Below, one piece after another: positions 5,021 to 5,695 of a stretch of 5,695 bases of DNA. Each line of letters begins with the position of its first letter. Positions within the stretch are counted from its first letter, which is position 1. A program made the translations under genes and the position numbers. Source of the stretch: an uncultured Eubacteriales bacterium. Lineage in GTDB: Bacteria; Bacillota; Clostridia; Oscillospirales; Acutalibacteraceae. The DNA is taken from assembly GCA_934444695.1 (NCBI GenBank), contig CAKSDF010000126.1:1-5695 (forward strand), given 5' to 3'. The notes beneath the pieces are model-generated. The model was not told the origin of the DNA and did no database searches. It saw only the letters and a list, made by a program, of their open reading frames with translations.

Positions 5021-5105
5021 TTGACGGTAGATTTTTTGTTGCAAGAAACATTTACTACCCCTCAGTCAAAACTGCGTTTTGCCGGCTCCCCTCACAAGGG
5101 GCGCC
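5021..5105. repeat. Palindromic intergenic repeat-like element
   Basis: The right part (5058-5105) contains CAAAAC-TGC-GTTTTG (5067-5081), a perfect six-pair hairpin, followed by GGCTCCCC (5084-5091) pairing with GGGGCGCC (5098-5105) with one mismatch. The motif order 'CCCCTCAGTCA, hairpin, GGCTCCCCT, AAGGGG' is one I recall as an abundant interspersed palindrome in gut Clostridia; this is memory, not a search. The left part pairs with it: TTGAC 5021-5025 with GTCAA 5065-5069, and GGTAG 5026-5030 with CTACC 5055-5059. No gene is present. The flanks 4960-5020 and 5106-5189 show nothing I can name. Confidence 0.5.
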
Positions 5106-5189
5106 ACGAGCTTGGTGTATGCTTTTAGCTATGTGCATTGACGAATTACCTTTCTTTCGGACTGCTCGTTTTATATTTATCTAAACACG

Positions 5190-5221
5190 AAAAAGGCACC
5201 TCGCATTTTCGCGAAGTGCCT
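5190..5221 (-). terminator. Intrinsic terminator of the ACT-domain gene
   Basis: AGGCAC-C-TCGC (5194-5204) pairs with GCGA-A-GTGCCT (5211-5221), ten pairs with one C-A mismatch and a six-base loop. Read on the minus strand the stem is followed by a T-run (5194-5190), so it terminates transcripts coming from the ACT gene, whose stop lies 98 bases upstream in that direction. On the plus strand there is no clean T-run, only TATATTGCTT. Confidence 0.8.
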
Positions 5222-5230
5222 ATATTGCTT

Positions 5231-5266
5231 ATTGCTGCGGATTATTGCTGCGGATTACTGCTGTTG
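5231..5266. repeat. Short 13-base tandem repeat
   Basis: ATTGCTGCGGATT occurs twice in tandem (5231-5243 and 5244-5256), with a decayed third partial copy ACTGCTGTTG (5257-5266). It lies between the stop of the ACT gene and its terminator, so it is transcribed as 3' untranslated sequence on the minus strand. There are too few and too short units, and no spacers, for a CRISPR array. Confidence 0.7.
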
Positions 5267-5318
5267 CCGCGCTTTCTTTGCCTTATAAAACCTTTGCCCT
5301 TGTCGGCGAGCGCGCTTT

Positions 5319-5695
5319 TTACAGGCTTCTGATCTCTTCGTCGGTCATCATTTCGATGTCGTTTGCCTTGAGAATGTCGGCTGCCTTTTCGTTATCGTCA
5401 ACCCGCATAATGATAAACGCAGTGCCCTTTTTGGGGTTTAAGAATGCGTATACATATTCTATGCTTATGCCTTCCTTAGAAAGGCAGGAAATAGCCTTGT
5501 TGAGTCCGCCCGGCTCATCGGGAACGGCGGCGGCAATGACCTCGGTCACCGAGTAGGTAAATCCGTTGTCTCTTAGGGCTGTTTCGGCCTTTTCGGTGTT
5601 GTTGACTATGACCCTTAAAATGCCGTAATCGGTGGTGTCGGCGATGCTAAGCGCTCTGATGTCTACCCCTGCGTCCTTAAAAACGCCGGTTATGT
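5319..5695 (-). CDS. Tandem ACT-domain protein, N-terminus outside window
   Basis: The minus-strand frame is open from the right edge to the stop at 5319-5321, giving 124 residues. An apparent GTG at 5549 is an internal Val codon, not a start, because conserved sequence continues upstream of it. The first ACT domain reads ITGVFKDAGVDIRALSIADT at the window edge, then DYGILRVIV. The second reads VPDEPGGLNKAISCLSKEGI, then IEYVYAFL and AFIIMRVDD. ACT domains are small ligand-binding regulators, often for amino acids. Stand-alone two-domain proteins of this kind are about 140 residues, so perhaps 20 are missing. In Clostridia and archaea this protein is often encoded next to a phenylacetate-CoA ligase (paaK) and indolepyruvate oxidoreductase genes; that is family knowledge, and the neighbour is outside the window. 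The ligand is unknown. A terminator follows at 5190-5221. Confidence 0.88.
   Translation of the reverse strand, partial: ITGVFKDAGVDIRALSIADTTDYGILRVIVNNTEKAETALRDNGFTYSVTEVIAAAVPDEPGGLNKAISCLSKEGISIEYVYAFLNPKKGTAFIIMRVDDNEKAADILKANDIEMMTDEEIRSL

Noticed and set aside
4834..5184. Open frame of 116 codons in the intergenic region, with others on both strands
   Set aside because: There is no good ribosome site, the composition is Cys/Arg-rich and unlike a protein, and it runs across the RNA helices and palindromic repeat.
5231..5266. CRISPR-like repeats
   Set aside because: The units are directly adjacent, 13 bases long and only two are intact; there are no spacers and no cas genes.
5319..5549. 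ACT gene starting at GTG 5549
   Set aside because: Conserved first ACT-domain sequence continues in frame to the window edge, so this GTG is an internal valine.

Overview
The window looks like a chromosomal segment from an anaerobic, spore-forming member of the Clostridia (Oscillospiraceae/Ruminococcaceae-like). The support is a SpoIIQ-like LytM/M23 membrane protein, a clostridial-type nicotinate phosphoribosyltransferase, a tandem-ACT protein, Firmicutes-style AGGAGG ribosome binding sites, and a short palindromic element of a kind I recall from gut Clostridia. I cannot assign a genus.

Layout, left to right. The 3' end of pncB (NAD salvage) runs off the left edge and is followed, in the same direction, by a small lipoprotein gene of unknown role. 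A structured, terminator-like element lies between this gene and a convergent gene on the minus strand. That minus-strand gene encodes an M14 carboxypeptidase-fold protein in which every metal-binding and catalytic position I can align is substituted. Divergent from it is nudF (ADP-ribose pyrophosphatase). The last codons of nudF contain the -35 box of a near-consensus promoter for the next gene, a protein resembling coenzyme F420-0:glutamate ligase (CofE). Next is the SpoIIQ-like gene, with a low-complexity Gly/Asn/Gln linker between its membrane anchor and its LytM domain.

Two non-coding regions are the most notable. First, the junction between the CofE-like gene and the SpoIIQ-like gene is one compact element: an intrinsic terminator whose 3' arm is the Shine-Dalgarno of the downstream gene and whose T-tract is the spacer to its ATG. 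A duplicated ACTAAGG allows a competing hairpin that would free the Shine-Dalgarno. Second, the 671 bp after the SpoIIQ-like gene has no convincing protein gene. It carries a strong promoter (TTGACC-16-TATAAT), then about 170 nt that fold into an almost gap-free four-way junction, then a hairpin plus T-tract. I read this as an undescribed, or at least unrecognised, small RNA gene. A palindromic repeat element, a short tandem repeat and the terminator of a minus-strand tandem-ACT gene (cut by the right edge) complete the window.

Pathway links are modest. PncB and NudF both touch NAD/ADP-ribose metabolism, but they are separated by unrelated genes on both strands, so I do not claim an operon. 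The SpoIIQ-like protein points to sporulation. The CofE-like and M14-like proteins are candidates for functions that have moved away from the family archetype.
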